The notes under the pieces are model-generated. The model was not told the DNA's origin. It searched no databases and saw only the letters and a program-made list of their open reading frames with translations. Of a stretch of 64,000 nucleotides of DNA, positions 10,701 to 23,175 are shown one piece after another. Within the stretch, counting starts at the first letter, position 1, and each line of letters starts with the position of its first letter. A program made the position numbers and the translations under genes. This stretch comes from Chamaecrista fasciculata (Eukaryota; Streptophyta; Magnoliopsida; Fabales; Fabaceae): positions 217,373 to 281,372 of the forward strand of contig QANZ01043183.1 of assembly GCA_003254925.1 (NCBI GenBank), read 5' to 3'.

Positions 10701-13700
10701 TCTCTTTCAATGTTACAAACTTCCACAGGTTAGCAATGAATATGTTACTGTTCATGATTCTAAGGGTAAAGTAATAGAATCGCAACTTCTTCCTCTGGCT
10801 GAGGTCTATACAGACTTAAGAAACTACTATGTCAAAGCATATTTGGGAGAAACTCCTCTGAAGACACCCAAGTACTGGCTTGCGTTCGCGGTATCTGTGC
10901 CGCCTCTTGGTTTTAGCACATACACAGTCTCAGCTACAAAAAGGACAGGTTCCTATATGGGTTGCTCTTTTATTTGTTGAACAAGTGCTTATCTCCTTTT
11001 CTTGTGTGCAAGATGAAATTATCATCACAAAACTTTTGCTTTAGTCTCAGGTCCCACCAAATCATCTGTATATACATATCCAAGTGGTGAAAAAACTAAG
11101 TTTGAAGTTGGTCAAGGAAATTTGAAGCTTACGTTTTCTCCAAATCCAGAAAAGCCTGGCAACTATATTAATACCAGGAACATGGTACGTGAAGTACTTC
11201 TATTTCTGATTAGTATCACATCATGGCCCTTGAATTTTGGAAAATTTATAAAAAGAATAAAGCTCTGGTACATGTGCGGTCATGCCTATGAACTAGTGAC
11301 TTTCCCGTCTTTCCTCATTTTGTTTAATTAGTTTTTATCATCCTAGGCATTAAACTGCTATTGTAAAAGGATTAAAAGGAAATAAGGGGAACTCTATTAA
11401 CTCTTTTTTTTTTGGGCATGGAAGGTTGAGAAACAAATAGAACAGAGGTACATTTACTACTCAGCATATAATGGAACAGATGATAAAGAGCCCCAGGTAC
11501 GAAATTTTAGTATAGATACTCTTATTCTATTGACATTGTAATTAAATTTCCTTTGCTAATTAATATCCCATACAGAATGCTGGTGCCTATGTATTCCGTC
11601 CGAATGGCACGTTTCCCATAAATCACAAAGAAAAGGTTTGAAATTCCATCTGAAATATGATCTCTTTACTTCCAAGTTCCATTGTAAATTGCAGCTAAAA
11701 ACTGCTACAATTTCAGGCTCCTTTGACTGTTATGCGTGGACCCATAATAGATGAAGTACATCAACAAATTAATCCCTGGGTATATCAGGTATATTGCTTG
11801 TTAAAAAAATTTCATAATGTGTCGAATGAAGCAATCCAATACTGTAGAAGAGAAAGCCATTGACCTGTATTGACTACATGAATTGGGGTTGCTGCCCAAT
11901 TCTCAGATTTCCTGGAAATGAAAATTCTGAATCCAATACTGAAGAAGAGAAGGCATTTGACTCGTATTGACTACTTGGAATTGGAGTTCCCAGAAATGAA
12001 AATTCTGATTTTAAGGATGTTTTGCTTTAAACAAACTTCACTGCAGCTGCTTCTGAAAATTCATTGGTATTGGGAAAAAAATAAAAATAGAAATGAGGAA
12101 TCTCATAAAAATTCATTGGCTAAAATTGTAGAGCCATTATCTATATGAGGAATCTCTTCAGATGCTTTTTAATGGCTAGGATGATTATTTTTCTCTGGAC
12201 TTGGCACCTGGAAGTCAAGAATGCTACTAGTGGGTCAAGGAGGCAATTTGCCCTCCTTACTTCTTTGGAGGCACCTAAATGGAAGTAGCTCTAAAACTTT
12301 TGGAGATCTTTTGTTTATTATTAAAGATAATGTAGTCTTGCACTGCCTCATTTATAGGTCAAAGTGTATTTATTTGGCCCTCTTTATGGTGTACAGATGA
12401 TGGTTATTCTGGGGGTCCTCTTAGTTGGATATGCAGAGATAGGCTAGGCAGGCTTTGTGTAGTTAATATATTTTTCTTGCTTATTTTGTGTTCACTCTTG
12501 TACTTCATTTTTTTTCCTCTTAAAGTACTTCTGTGAAAAAAAATTGTTTCGAGTTCAAGTAATGTGCTTTAAATCTATATGCAGATCACGAGACTGCAAA
12601 AGGAAAAAGAGCATGTTGAAGTAGAGTTTATTGTAAGATTTTCCCTTATTGCTGTTATTATATGTATTTCATTCTAATTACTGTTATATATTATGTGTGT
12701 CATTCTTTTTTTTTTCTTCATTTGATTGTGTATTCATTTTGGTGATTGATCTGGAAACATCATTCTTATATGCAAAATGCTATTTCATATACGTTGATTA
12801 TACTTGAAAGTCCAGGTTGGCCCCGTACCTATAGAAGATGGGATTGGCAAAGAAGTTGTCACTAAGATTTCAACCTCTATGGAGACCAACAAAACATTTT
12901 ACACAGATTCCAATGGGCGTGATTTTATCAAAAGGGTATGCTTCTTGGTTTCAATTTCTTAAAACTTTTGCATCTTCTTAGTTAGAAAATCCATGATTGC
13001 TCATGCTGAATGCTACCTCAAACAATTTCAGTTGTAATTAATCTCCTTTTACTTCTAGATGCTTCTGGTTGGTAGCCAAAACGGTGTTCTCTTATGTTAG
13101 AATCGACCACTGTATTAATCACCAAAAGCTATAAAAATCCCATTCATTAAAAGTCAAATAGGTCGATTACAGCCGATACACAGCGGAAAACACCCATCAC
13201 ACCTAAAGGCTTTGGACTTCACAAAGACACATAAACATAAGGTTTTCAAGCTTTCGAAAGGCTCAACTATCTCGGAATCCATTTTCCCAATATTTTCCTT
13301 GCTTAAATCCCTAACAATCCGCACTATTTATACCTACACAGCCAGTACATTTCCCATATACAATGATTTCAGAAATCTGCTATGCCTTGCCATTGTGATT
13401 CCGTCCTACCAGTTCCAGTTTGTCATTCCTTTTCTTTCTCTTCTCATATAGTATAATAGTATTATTTCATTCACTGTGGGCTCTTGTACAGTCTCCCTAG
13501 GTCCATTAACTATAAGCCCTTCTTTCTCTTTCTTATAAGTATGGATTACAGCAGACCCGTCATCTTATAAGATAAGTTATAGAATAACCATGCTTCTCAT
13601 AATTGGACCAGACTGGTTAGTTTGAGTGGTTGAACCAGGAACTGGTCCAAGTACCGGTTTGATTCTTTCCTGAAAAGTTTATCCTTTCCTAGTAGTCCTG

Positions 13701-16700
13701 AACATGGTCACGTCTAATCAGTCAAACTGATCGAAGTGTCGTGGTTGGAGTTGTTCAGCGATCTGCTAATGAAAGCACTGATTTTTAGAGGTGGAGATTG
13801 GTTTAAATCCGTCAACAAGGTATTTGCCCAATGGCGTGGATGCCTACTAGTCTACCTATGACTTCTAGTCATAGTCATAGGCATAAAATTATTTATATTA
13901 TTAACATATAATATAATATTTTTATTTATAATGAAATCATGTCTCCTCATATGAGTTGCTCATAATTTGGTAATGTCATACTTCATTTTTTATTTTTCAT
14001 TTTTTTAAAGTATAATTTGTGATAGCTTTATCTATGGAATATAATGCAGTTACGGGACTATAGAGCAGACTGGGACCTGGAAGTGAACCAACCTATAGCT
14101 GGCAACTATTATCCTGTATGTGAGCCATCATACATAATTTCTGTTGTGATCATCTATGTTGTTTCAAGCACTAATTTTGTATTATCCTTGCCTGGATGAT
14201 TGTTGATGGAGTTGTGCTTATAAATTATTGGTTGTTCTTGTATGATAACACATGCAACTTCTGATAATAAGAAGCTTGAACCTTTATGTCCTCATATACT
14301 CTTTGAACTTGAACTTCTGATATCTAATTGGTTTAATTAAAACTTACTTTTAATGAACTAGTAAATGAGAATGCTCATTTTACTTGGCTTTCTTTTCTTT
14401 TATGACAATTATTTCTCTGCTCATGCCTCACATCTAGCATGTAGCTTGCCCAACACAGGATAAAGGGACATGTGCATTGCATGGTAATTGCTAGACTGCA
14501 ATCCATCTCCTGCTGTCCACCAAACTTTCACCCAGCATATTTGATCATTTTATAGTGCATAATGATAGTTTTTGTTTCTTGGACTCAAGCACAAAATAAT
14601 CAGAATTCAAGCTTCTTGCTTTATGGTAGTTTTGCACATGATTATCAAGCAGTTATCGTTCCCCCTTTATATATTTTTAATTTCTCTCTTTCAGATTAAT
14701 CTTGGGATATATATAAAAGATAATGAGACGGAATTTTCAGTTTTGGTTGACCGGTCTTTAGGAGGATCAAGCTTAGCAGATGGAGAAATAGAACTGATGG
14801 TCCACAGGTAGACATTGCTGTCATGCCCTTTTGTTTTCTTTTCTATGGAGTGTGGATATTTATGGTTGGCAACTTAGCACTTGACGAAATTTTAAGCTCT
14901 TCAGGAAGGGCGCAAGAATAATTTTTTATAACTCTTGACAATGAGGTAGTATATAAACATGAAATCATAGGGGTGACTTGTTTCTCTTGCCATGCTTGCC
15001 AATATAAGTGCTTCTTTATGGCGCCAGAAGAGATATTGGATAATTTTGATGTTTTCAAGATGGTGGTAATAGAGAAATAGAGATCATAAGAAACATTCAG
15101 ATCATGCACCAGACATATTGCATGGATTACTAGGCTGGAGATATGCAACATAAGAAGTGGTTTGGTATTTGGGGCAGAACATAATGCAAGGATTATTGGG
15201 GAATGTTTCCTTCTCAGCATTTATTTTGGGATATGACTTTAGTTGATTTTTTTTTAGTGGATGATAGTTGATGGGTAAGGTGACAGGATTAAGGGTTTTT
15301 ATTTTGTGGTCTTTCTGCATTTGCTATTTTTCTATTGAAGGTGTGTTACCACTCTAATCGTTTAATAAATGTTCTTTTCTCAATCAGACACTGAATTGCA
15401 CTTTTTCCTGTCAACAGGAGATTGCTACTTGATGATTCAAGAGGTGTTTTAGAGGCTTTAAACGAAACCGTCTGTGTTCTTGATGATTGCAGGGGCCTGA
15501 CTGTGAGAATTTCTTTGCTACTTCTGAAGTACAGTGGTAGTTAGCGATATATATGTTAAAAAAATAAACACACGACTTTGTTCATCAAAAGACAAGACCA
15601 TGCATTTTTATTCTAAAGGGCTGGGTAATGTAGTTCTGTTACTTAACTAACTTATATTCAATCAACCCACTTACTAACTAACATAACTACTGGATATTAC
15701 ATTTAACAATACTTAACCCCTGAAACAATCCTTGTACTTGAGGATTGGGCCATTGGGGTCTTCTCCTTGGCTGTCCTTGGTCTAGTTACTGAAGAGTTCT
15801 CAAGGCCTTGGAATGGGGAATGGAGAAGGGTGGGGTTATGAATTGAACACACTGACATTGAGCTCAGCTTGATCTTAAATGGATGAGATTGGTTTTACGG
15901 GGTTGATAGTAGATAAGTTCTTTTTTCTTTTAAATACAAAGTAGGATATGTACTAGCAGAAAATTCTGATGCAATACATAGCAATGACAATTTTGACTGA
16001 TCTCTACTGCATTGAGGCATTTGTAGTTCTTATAAAAATCCAGCACTAGTAAGAAAACTATTCTTCATATTCAAGAAGCCTTAAATCCCAACATCTGTAG
16101 ACAGCGCTAATATAACACTTAAAAATTAATCATATTGTTATTATTCATGCTCTGCTGTCATTAATTTGAACCACTCCTGAATCTTACTGCAATACTTCTC
16201 AGATCCAAGGAAAAGTATACTTCAGAATCGATCCCTTGGGTGAGGGTGCTAAGTGGCGTCGTACTGTTGGCCAGGAAATATATTCTCCACTTCTGTTGGC
16301 CTTTTCTGAACAGGTGAAATGTAATACCGGAAAAGAAAAAGTTGTTCTAGTACCTTTATAAATTATCTATTCAATGAATTATTTTGTATAATTAGATTAA
16401 TTTCATTTATCAGTCACTAAAAGTTCAATTTTGTTTGGCAGGATGAAGATGATTGGATGAATTCACATCTACTTACATATTCAGGAATTGATTCAAATTA
16501 CAGTTTCCCTGACAACATTGCAATTATAACTTTACAGGTGACTTTGGCTTAATCCCTAATCAAGGCTATAGTCTCTTTAATAAAGAAGGAAAGGAAAGGA
16601 ATAGTTGGAAAATTAGTATCTGGATGTCATGGCAACGTGGCATCAGATTTTGCTCTGCATTTTTTTTGTCTATGTATGTCTTTGTAGGTGTATACTGTTA

Positions 16701-18003
16701 TGCAGAAATTCTGTTGTTTTAATTTTTTTTTCTTATATTATGCAGGAAATTGACAAAGGAAAAGTTCTTCTTCGGTTAGCTCATCTATACGAGGTTTGAA
16801 TTGCATGCTTAATAAGTATATCTTATCTATATGCTATCACTTAAGATTTGAAATGAGTTTATTTAATATGTAGTCTTGCTCATTTAAGGACTTGTTTGTC
16901 ACTTGTGTATGTGGATTTTATACAGGACTAATTCACTATAACTGTATCGAAGTTTTGGGTCTCTACCTTAAAATAATCTGTATTTTTAATCTTTGCAGTG
17001 ACCTTGAAAATAAATATTTACCAATTAATAGATGAAGGAATGAATAAATGAATTTCTTATAGTAAAGAGGATAGCTGAAACTTTTTTTAAAATATAAGGA
17101 TAGGGGAACAGAACTATGGTTAAACTAAAGTTTTAGTCCCAACAAATTTAGTTTGGTGAACCCAACTGATTTCATAGCTGTGGAACAAGTTCTGTTTGAT
17201 TCTTCATTTTCAGATTGTGTATTCCAGATTCATATCCTTCGATAAAACATTTTATTTACATAGTTCTCAATATCCCACACAAATGGCACAGTTGCACAGT
17301 AAGTGAAGGTCAGCGATTGGGAAACATTGATAGTATACGAGTTTGTAAATAGAGAAATGTCGTTAGCATAAGAGAAAGAATTTGAATGGATATCACACGT
17401 AAACAGTGTTTAGAATGAATAATGTTAACTCTCATGGAAACTGTGGAAGGCTGTTATTACTATTTTGTTATTTTTCCTCTAGAATTTCTGTGAAGCACTC
17501 CCTATATAAGTAATGTACTAGCAGATTAAAATTATGGGTTCTTTCTTGTTGCTTGCTGCTACTCTATAAAATTATATATTTGCTTGTTTTACTCCCTCAC
17601 CTTTTGGCCCCTTTAAACTTGTGCAAAGATTGAAGAAGACAAGGATCTCTCTGTACTGTCAAGTGTGGAGCTGAAAAAGCTGTTCCCTAGTAAAGAGGTA
17701 AAGCCCTAAAAAAGCTGGGTTTCAGTCACTAGGAAATTTGAGATTTTGTTCATTTCTCTTCTGTTGTTCTATCTCTAGATCAAAGAGGTGAAAGAGATGA
17801 ACTTGTCTGCCAATCAAGAAAGGCCAGAGATGGAGAAAAAAAGACTTAATTGGAAAGTAGAAGGCTCTTCTGGGAACGAACATGTTTTGAGGGGAAAGCC
17901 TCTTGATCCAAAAGAACTATCTGTGGAGCTTGCCCCAATGGAAATCCGTACTTTTATCATTTACTTTGATGATGCATATGACCAAAAAGTATTTGTAGCA
18001 TAA
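4741..18003 (+). CDS. Acid alpha-mannosidase, glycoside hydrolase family 38 (29 coding exons, 1019 aa)
   Basis: Zinc-dependent exo-alpha-mannosidase that trims mannose from N-glycans, expected in the vacuole or apoplast. Exons: 4741-4938, 5035-5118, 5824-5912, 6061-6235, 6351-6470, 6605-6691, 6783-6854, 7651-7764, 8633-8733, 8948-9041, 9134-9301, 9388-9477, 10124-10189, 10305-10361, 10729-10948, 11045-11184, 11425-11496, 11576-11635, 11717-11788, 12585-12632, 12816-12935, 14050-14115, 14695-14807, 15418-15502, 16203-16313, 16442-16537, 16746-16793, 17629-17697, 17779-18003. Every junction is GT-AG and the frame closes at 3060 nt, the usual plant family length. The start is the ATG at 4741; an in-frame GTG at 4711 is not a eukaryotic start. 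Residues 4-17 form a hydrophobic signal peptide. Zinc ligands by family knowledge are H45 and D47 (HTHDDVGW), D167 (also nucleophile, in IDPFGHS) and H409 (QHHDAVSGT). D350 in YADRVNAYW is the likely acid/base. It appears intact. Confidence 0.95.
7486..7502. repeat. (GT)n microsatellite in mannosidase intron 7
   Basis: About eight uninterrupted GT units inside intron 7, between exons ending at 6854 and starting at 7651. Likely length-polymorphic. Confidence 0.9.
8764..8776. other. Poly-G run with an N (unresolved bases)
   Basis: A G homopolymer in intron 9 is interrupted by N at 8771. This looks like a base-calling or join uncertainty in a homopolymer and not a biological feature. The adjoining exons at 8733 and 8948 are unaffected. 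Confidence 0.8.
13090..13567. mobile_element. Probable solo LTR in mannosidase intron 21
   Basis: The segment 13095-13562 begins TGTTAG and ends GTCA. It is flanked by an exact 5-bp duplication, tctta, at 13090-13094 and 13563-13567. That pattern (TG...CA plus a 5-bp target duplication, no internal region) is what recombination between two LTRs leaves behind. The terminal inverted repeat is imperfect, so this is not certain. It sits in the 1.1-kb intron between exons 21 and 22 and accounts for much of its length. Confidence 0.55.
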
Positions 18004-19492
18004 AATCTCTAATTGGAATCCTTGCTTTGGAATAAGCATTGGTATTGTGTCGGACAAATTCAGTTTATGATGAAACTGAAGATTTCCCATGTCGTGTATA
18101 TATGTCGAAACTAAAATTTTTTGGTGTTTTGCATGATACAAGTTCTTTTTCTCGCATCCTCATTACCTGGAGCACTTGGCTAACTAAAAACGAAGGGAAA
18201 CTCTGAAAATATCAATCTCACAAAAAAAATTCAGTAATAATTTTATCGAATGTGTTATTTTATGAAAAATTCTCTAATGTTTGAATTACTTTAAAATTAT
18301 TGTAGTTTAGGCAATGAGTCTTTGGTTGGACTTGGTGATACTACGCGATTCATTTTTGTGGACTATAGCTTAATCGAAATGACAATAAATGACATATTTT
18401 ATTGCAGTCATGTTGGAAATTGGAATGCAGTTCACTTTCAATATTGTTCTTTTGGAGTATGAACTGTAGTAATGATTTCGGCAATATGAATCCCCCTTAG
18501 AAAAAAAAAAAACTTTCATCAAATTGTAAGTTCTGAGTTCATCTCTTTCTCAGAGTAGTTTTTTCCTTCATAAAAAATAAAAAATTTTCATACCAATTAT
18601 AATACAGTTAATCTCTATATTTCTGCTTTGCTAATATTTTCTTGGCATAAAAAAAAGGGGGGCAAATCACACAAAAAGACCCTTGATTTGATTTGAGGTA
18701 TCTTGAGATCGGGTCTATTTGGGTTGAAAAGTGACAATTTGGTGGGCCGAAGTTTGTTCCAATAGTAGAAAATCCAATTTTTGTTAATTTTTGGACGAAG
18801 GGTCTCTTTCTGTTAACAGAGCAAACCTTAGCCCTTTAAATTGTCACTTTTTAAATCACAGGACAAAATATTCTAAATCATAGGGTCCTTATATATAATA
18901 TACTCAAAAAAAAAGTTATGAGACCAAATTAAGATCTGAACAAAAGATATGAGATCGAAAAGGACACTTTGGCTTTTTGAGTGGGTTTTCTTTTAATTTT
19001 CCTTTTGGCCCCTGTACCCGAAACGATGCCGTTTGGTATCACTTTTCTTTGTTGAGTGGAACCCAAACTAAAACTGGCCATGCTCGATTCCAGCAAGCTT
19101 ACGAGGCCGTCGCGGCTGAAGAAGACGAGTTTCGAGGGAAAGCATTATTCATTATTCATTATTCATTATTCACACAACTCACAACACCATCATCAATTTC
19201 TCTTCTCTCTCCTCTCCCTCTGCACCTAATAATTCCTTCATCTCCTCTCTCATCGACAACCACCGATCACGTTGGTAGCAAACGGCAACGTTTTAAGTAC
19301 ACGGGCCAAACGAAAAATTTAAACTTTCAAAACAAGTAATGATGTTGCTTCAACACTCTTCCTCCACATCATCGGGACAATCCATGTCTTCACACTCTGG
19401 AGCTTTAATGCCTAATTCCCCATTTCAAATGCTGCACTTTGGCGCCAAACTGTACCTTCGAGTTTGAGCTTCTTTTCCGTATTTCCTAAACT
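18004..19492. other. Intergenic between mannosidase and PPR gene
   Basis: Holds the 3' flank of the mannosidase gene, a probable degraded foldback repeat at about 18645-18985 (loosely self-complementary ends, no clear target duplication) and the 5' flank of the PPR gene. A (CATTATT)4 microsatellite lies at 19143-19170. The open frame at 18977-19339 is interrupted by this microsatellite and shows no protein features, so I treat it as promoter/leader sequence. Confidence 0.5.
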
Positions 19493-21937
19493 ATGAGAAA
19501 ATCATGCACCAGGACAATTGCTACTCTAAGACTTCCGCAATCTTCAAAACCACACCTTCAATCAGAAAACTATGTAGATGCTTTTTGCGTCAAGACTGGC
19601 TTCAATCCCAACACTTGCCGTACGAATTTCCAGGTCAAGAACTGTATCCGTCGGGGGGATTTTGGATTAGCCCGTAAGCTGTTCGATCAAATGCCTCAAC
19701 AGAATACCATCTCCAAAAATATGATGATTACCGTTTACATCAAATTGGGCAGTCTTTCTAGTGCCAGGCAGCTGTTTGATTCTATGACTGAACGTACGGC
19801 TATTACCTGGACTATCCTGATCGGTGCTTATAGTAAGAACAATCAATGCAGGGAAGCTTTTAGTCTTTTTGCTCAGATGTATCGATGGGGTACACTCCCA
19901 GATTATGTTACCTTTGCCACTCTCTTATCCGGATTCAGTGAGTCTGACTCTGTGTACCAAGTAAAACAAGTTCATGCACATATTGTTAAATTGGGGCATG
20001 ATTCAACCCTAATTGTTTGCAACTCCTTGCTTGATTCTTACTGTAAAACCCGATGTCTTGATTTAGCTCGTCACCTGTTCAGTCATATGCCTGTTAAAGA
20101 CTCTGTCTCTTTCAATGCATTATTGACAGGACTCTCAAAAGATGGATTGAACCAACAAGCTTTAAGTCTCTTTTTTGATATGCAGAAATTGGGTTTTAGT
20201 CCCACGGAATTTACTTTTGCGGCTATTTTATGCGCAAGTATTGCATTGGATCGCTTTGTATTTGGGCAGCTAGTTCATGGTCTTCTAGTGAAGTCTAATT
20301 TTGTCTGGGATGTGTTTATTGCTAATGCATTGCTTGATTTCTACTCGAAGCATGAATGTTTAGCTGAAGTAAAGAAGCTTTTCTACGAGATGCCAGAACT
20401 CGATGGTATCTCTTATAATGTACTTATTACATGTTATGCTTGGAATGGCCTACTCAGAGAATCTCTTGATCTTTTTCAAGAATTGCAGTTTACTAAATTT
20501 GACCGGAGACAATTCCCATTTTCCACCATATTGAGCATAGCTGCTAATACTCAAAACCTGGAGATGGGAAGGCAAATTCATTCCCAAGCTACGGTGACTG
20601 GCGCTAGTACAGAAATTCAGGTTGGGAATTCCTTGGTTGATATGTATGCTAAGTGTGACCAATTTGATGAAGCAAGTAGGATTTTTGCAAATCTGACTCA
20701 TCAAAGTACGGTTCCTTGGACAGCCTTGATCTCAGCTTATGTTCAAAAGGGATTCTATGAAGAAGGCTTGAATCTATTCATTGAAATGCAGAGAACCAAA
20801 ATAAGCTTTGATATAGCTACTTTTGCTAGCATCTTAAGAGCTTGTGCTAGTTTAGCGTCACTCTCATTGGGAAAACAGTTACACGCATGTATAACTAGAT
20901 GTGGATTCATTTCAAATGTATTCTCTGGAAGTGCACTCCTTGACATGTATGCAAAATGTGGATCCATAAAAGATGCACTAATGATGTTTCAAGAGATGCC
21001 TGTCAAGAATTCAGTTTCTTGGAATGCACTTATAACAGCTTATGCCCAAAACGGAGAGGCTGACCTTGCTCTCAGATCTTTTGAACAAATGATTCATTCA
21101 GGTTTGCAACCAGATTCAGTTAGCTTCCTCAGTGTTTTGTGTGCCTGCAGCCACTGTGGTCTAGTTGAAGAAGGATCAAAATACTTCGACTCCATGATTC
21201 AAACTTATCAACTTGTCCCAAGAAGAGAACATTATGCATCAATGGTTGACATGTTGTGTAGGAGTGGAAGGTTTGACAAGGCTGAGAGACTAATGACTCA
21301 GATGCCCTTTGAACCAGATGAAATAATGTGGTCATCAATTCTCAACTCATGTAGAATTCACAAGAATCAAGAGCTAGCAAAGAAAGCGGCAGACCAACTA
21401 TTCAATATGAAGGTGCTTAGAGATGCTGCTCCATATGTCGCCATGTCCAATATATATGCAGCAGCAGGTCAATGGGAGAGCGTAGGGAAGGTGAAGAAAG
21501 CCATGAGGGAGAGAGGAGTTAAAAAGGTCCCAGCTTACAGTTGGGTTGAAGTTAAACACAAAATTAATGTTTTCTCAGCCAATGATAAGTGTCACCCACA
21601 AAGGGAAAAGATCATGAAGAAGATTGATGAACTGGCGGAGGCAATGGAGAAAGAAGGGTACAAGCCTGACCCAAGTTGTACACTTCACGATGTGGACGAG
21701 GAACTCAAGATGGAGTCTCTTAAATATCATAGTGAACGTATTGCCATTGCGTTTGCACTAATTAGCACACCAGAGGGAACACCTATTCTGGTGATGAAGA
21801 ATCTAAGAGCTTGTACTGATTGCCACGCTGCCATCAAGGTGATCTCTAAGATAGTTAGAAGAGAAATCACAGTCAGAGATTCAAGTAGGTTCCATCATTT
21901 CAGAGATGGGCATTGCTCATGTGGGGATTACTGGTAG
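19493..21937 (+). CDS. Pentatricopeptide repeat protein, PLS-E-DYW class (814 aa, intronless)
   Basis: Sequence-specific RNA-binding protein of the class that directs C-to-U editing of mitochondrial or plastid transcripts. Tandem PPR motifs fill about residues 30-640, recognisable by repeats such as NALLDFYSKHECLAEVKKLF and LLDMYAKCGSIKDALMMFQE. E/E+ motifs follow, then a C-terminal DYW domain. That domain keeps the deaminase signature: H746-S-E748, C774xxC777 followed by H778, and the terminal DYW at 812-814 after CSCG. An intact HxE and CxxC suggest it can deaminate without a partner (inference). The start at 19493 is the first ATG of the frame. It resembles the Arabidopsis At2g01510-type proteins, but the target site cannot be told from sequence alone. 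Organelle targeting is expected for the family; I cannot choose the organelle. Confidence 0.93.
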   Translation: MRKSCTRTIATLRLPQSSKPHLQSENYVDAFCVKTGFNPNTCRTNFQVKNCIRRGDFGLARKLFDQMPQQNTISKNMMITVYIKLGSLSSARQLFDSMTERTAITWTILIGAYSKNNQCREAFSLFAQMYRWGTLPDYVTFATLLSGFSESDSVYQVKQVHAHIVKLGHDSTLIVCNSLLDSYCKTRCLDLARHLFSHMPVKDSVSFNALLTGLSKDGLNQQALSLFFDMQKLGFSPTEFTFAAILCASIALDRFVFGQLVHGLLVKSNFVWDVFIANALLDFYSKHECLAEVKKLFYEMPELDGISYNVLITCYAWNGLLRESLDLFQELQFTKFDRRQFPFSTILSIAANTQNLEMGRQIHSQATVTGASTEIQVGNSLVDMYAKCDQFDEASRIFANLTHQSTVPWTALISAYVQKGFYEEGLNLFIEMQRTKISFDIATFASILRACASLASLSLGKQLHACITRCGFISNVFSGSALLDMYAKCGSIKDALMMFQEMPVKNSVSWNALITAYAQNGEADLALRSFEQMIHSGLQPDSVSFLSVLCACSHCGLVEEGSKYFDSMIQTYQLVPRREHYASMVDMLCRSGRFDKAERLMTQMPFEPDEIMWSSILNSCRIHKNQELAKKAADQLFNMKVLRDAAPYVAMSNIYAAAGQWESVGKVKKAMRERGVKKVPAYSWVEVKHKINVFSANDKCHPQREKIMKKIDELAEAMEKEGYKPDPSCTLHDVDEELKMESLKYHSERIAIAFALISTPEGTPILVMKNLRACTDCHAAIKVISKIVRREITVRDSSRFHHFRDGHCSCGDYW

Positions 21938-23175
21938 TGGTGAGCTTTATGTATTATTTAGAAATTCCCTCATTATCTTGCAAGACAGAAATCAGTTATT
22001 GTTCTGACTTAAAAAAAAAAAAATTGGTCTTAAGTTGAGAGAGGCAGGATTAAGGTTATATGTACAGTTGTCAAGACGTGTTAACCTATCGATCTGTTAA
22101 TCCATCGGTGCTTTCTGTATTTTTTTGGTTTTGGACTTGGTTGACGTTGAACAGAATGAAGAATANAAAAAAGGTTATATGTACAGTTGTCAAGACGTGT
22201 TAACCTATCGATCTGTTAATCCATCGGTGCTTTCTGTATTTTTTTGGTTTTGGACTTGGTTGACGTTGAACAGAATGAAGAATAAGAGAAAATAGAAAGA
22301 TAAACTATGGTCTTAAAAAGAATATAGACATGAGTGACATATATACATGGGCTGGAGAAAAATGAGATGGCGTAGCTAGTTCAGTTTACGCATTTCAGTT
22401 CTTTCAAATCTTGAGGCAATATACTTTAATTCTATGAATTTTAAGGACTAATTTGTATATTTTCTCTAGTTTTTACTATACTGTGTACGACAATACAGGT
22501 GTGTGTAAGCAAAAACATGATTGAAATAGGAGACGATGCTCTTAAAACCAACATCACTAGACACTAAACTTGGGCCTCTTGTGCTACCCTTTCTTTTTTT
22601 CGACCTGATTGTGCTACCCTTTCTGGAACAGCTTCTTATTCTTTTGCCTTCCCATCACGTAACTTCACTTATTCTTTTGTCTGTTATTGTATACTCAGAT
22701 TTTTATTTTACATATATCAAATCAAATTTTTAGTTTTTTTTGTCAGAATTTTTAGTGATATTTTAGTCATTTTTCATCACTTCTTTTTTATGTTTTTTTA
22801 GATAAAAAATATCCCTAGGTGAAAAAAAATATTTTAGTAATAATCTCTTTCTATCATATTTTTAGTCACCTAATTTATTTTTTTACATTTTCTTTTTATA
22901 GATTATTATAATTAATCTTTTATTTTAGATTTTTCTAGCATTTTAATCTAATAATAATAATAATTTATTTTTTACATTCAATATTTTGAATATATATTAT
23001 AGTTATTTAAAATATAAGTTAATTTTTATAATTTTTTTTAAAAAATAAGTCTTATTATTTTATAACACATTATCTTCTATTAAAAGTAAAAATAAAAAAT
23101 AACCGTCATTCTAACTAAACTTATTTATCAAGTAGATAGCATGTTTTATTCTAAAAATTAATTTAGTTTGTGAAA
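21938..23175. other. Intergenic, AT-rich
   Basis: Contains the PPR 3' flank and the artefactual duplication at 22052-22284. After that, very AT-rich sequence runs to the next MITE. No gene is supported; the small frame at 22536-22733 is hydrophobic low-complexity read-through. Confidence 0.5.
22052..22284. repeat. Exact 114-bp duplication around an N (contig-join artefact)
   Basis: 22052-22165 is repeated without a mismatch at 22171-22284. An N at 22166 and a few A's are all that separate the copies. Two identical ends meeting at an ambiguous base is what an unmerged contig overlap looks like. The real sequence probably contains one copy. Confidence 0.85.

Noticed and set aside
18977..19339. 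120-residue frame upstream of the PPR gene
   Set aside because: Its second half is a CATTATT microsatellite and low-complexity Ser/Thr/Pro sequence, with no family resemblance; more likely promoter/leader.
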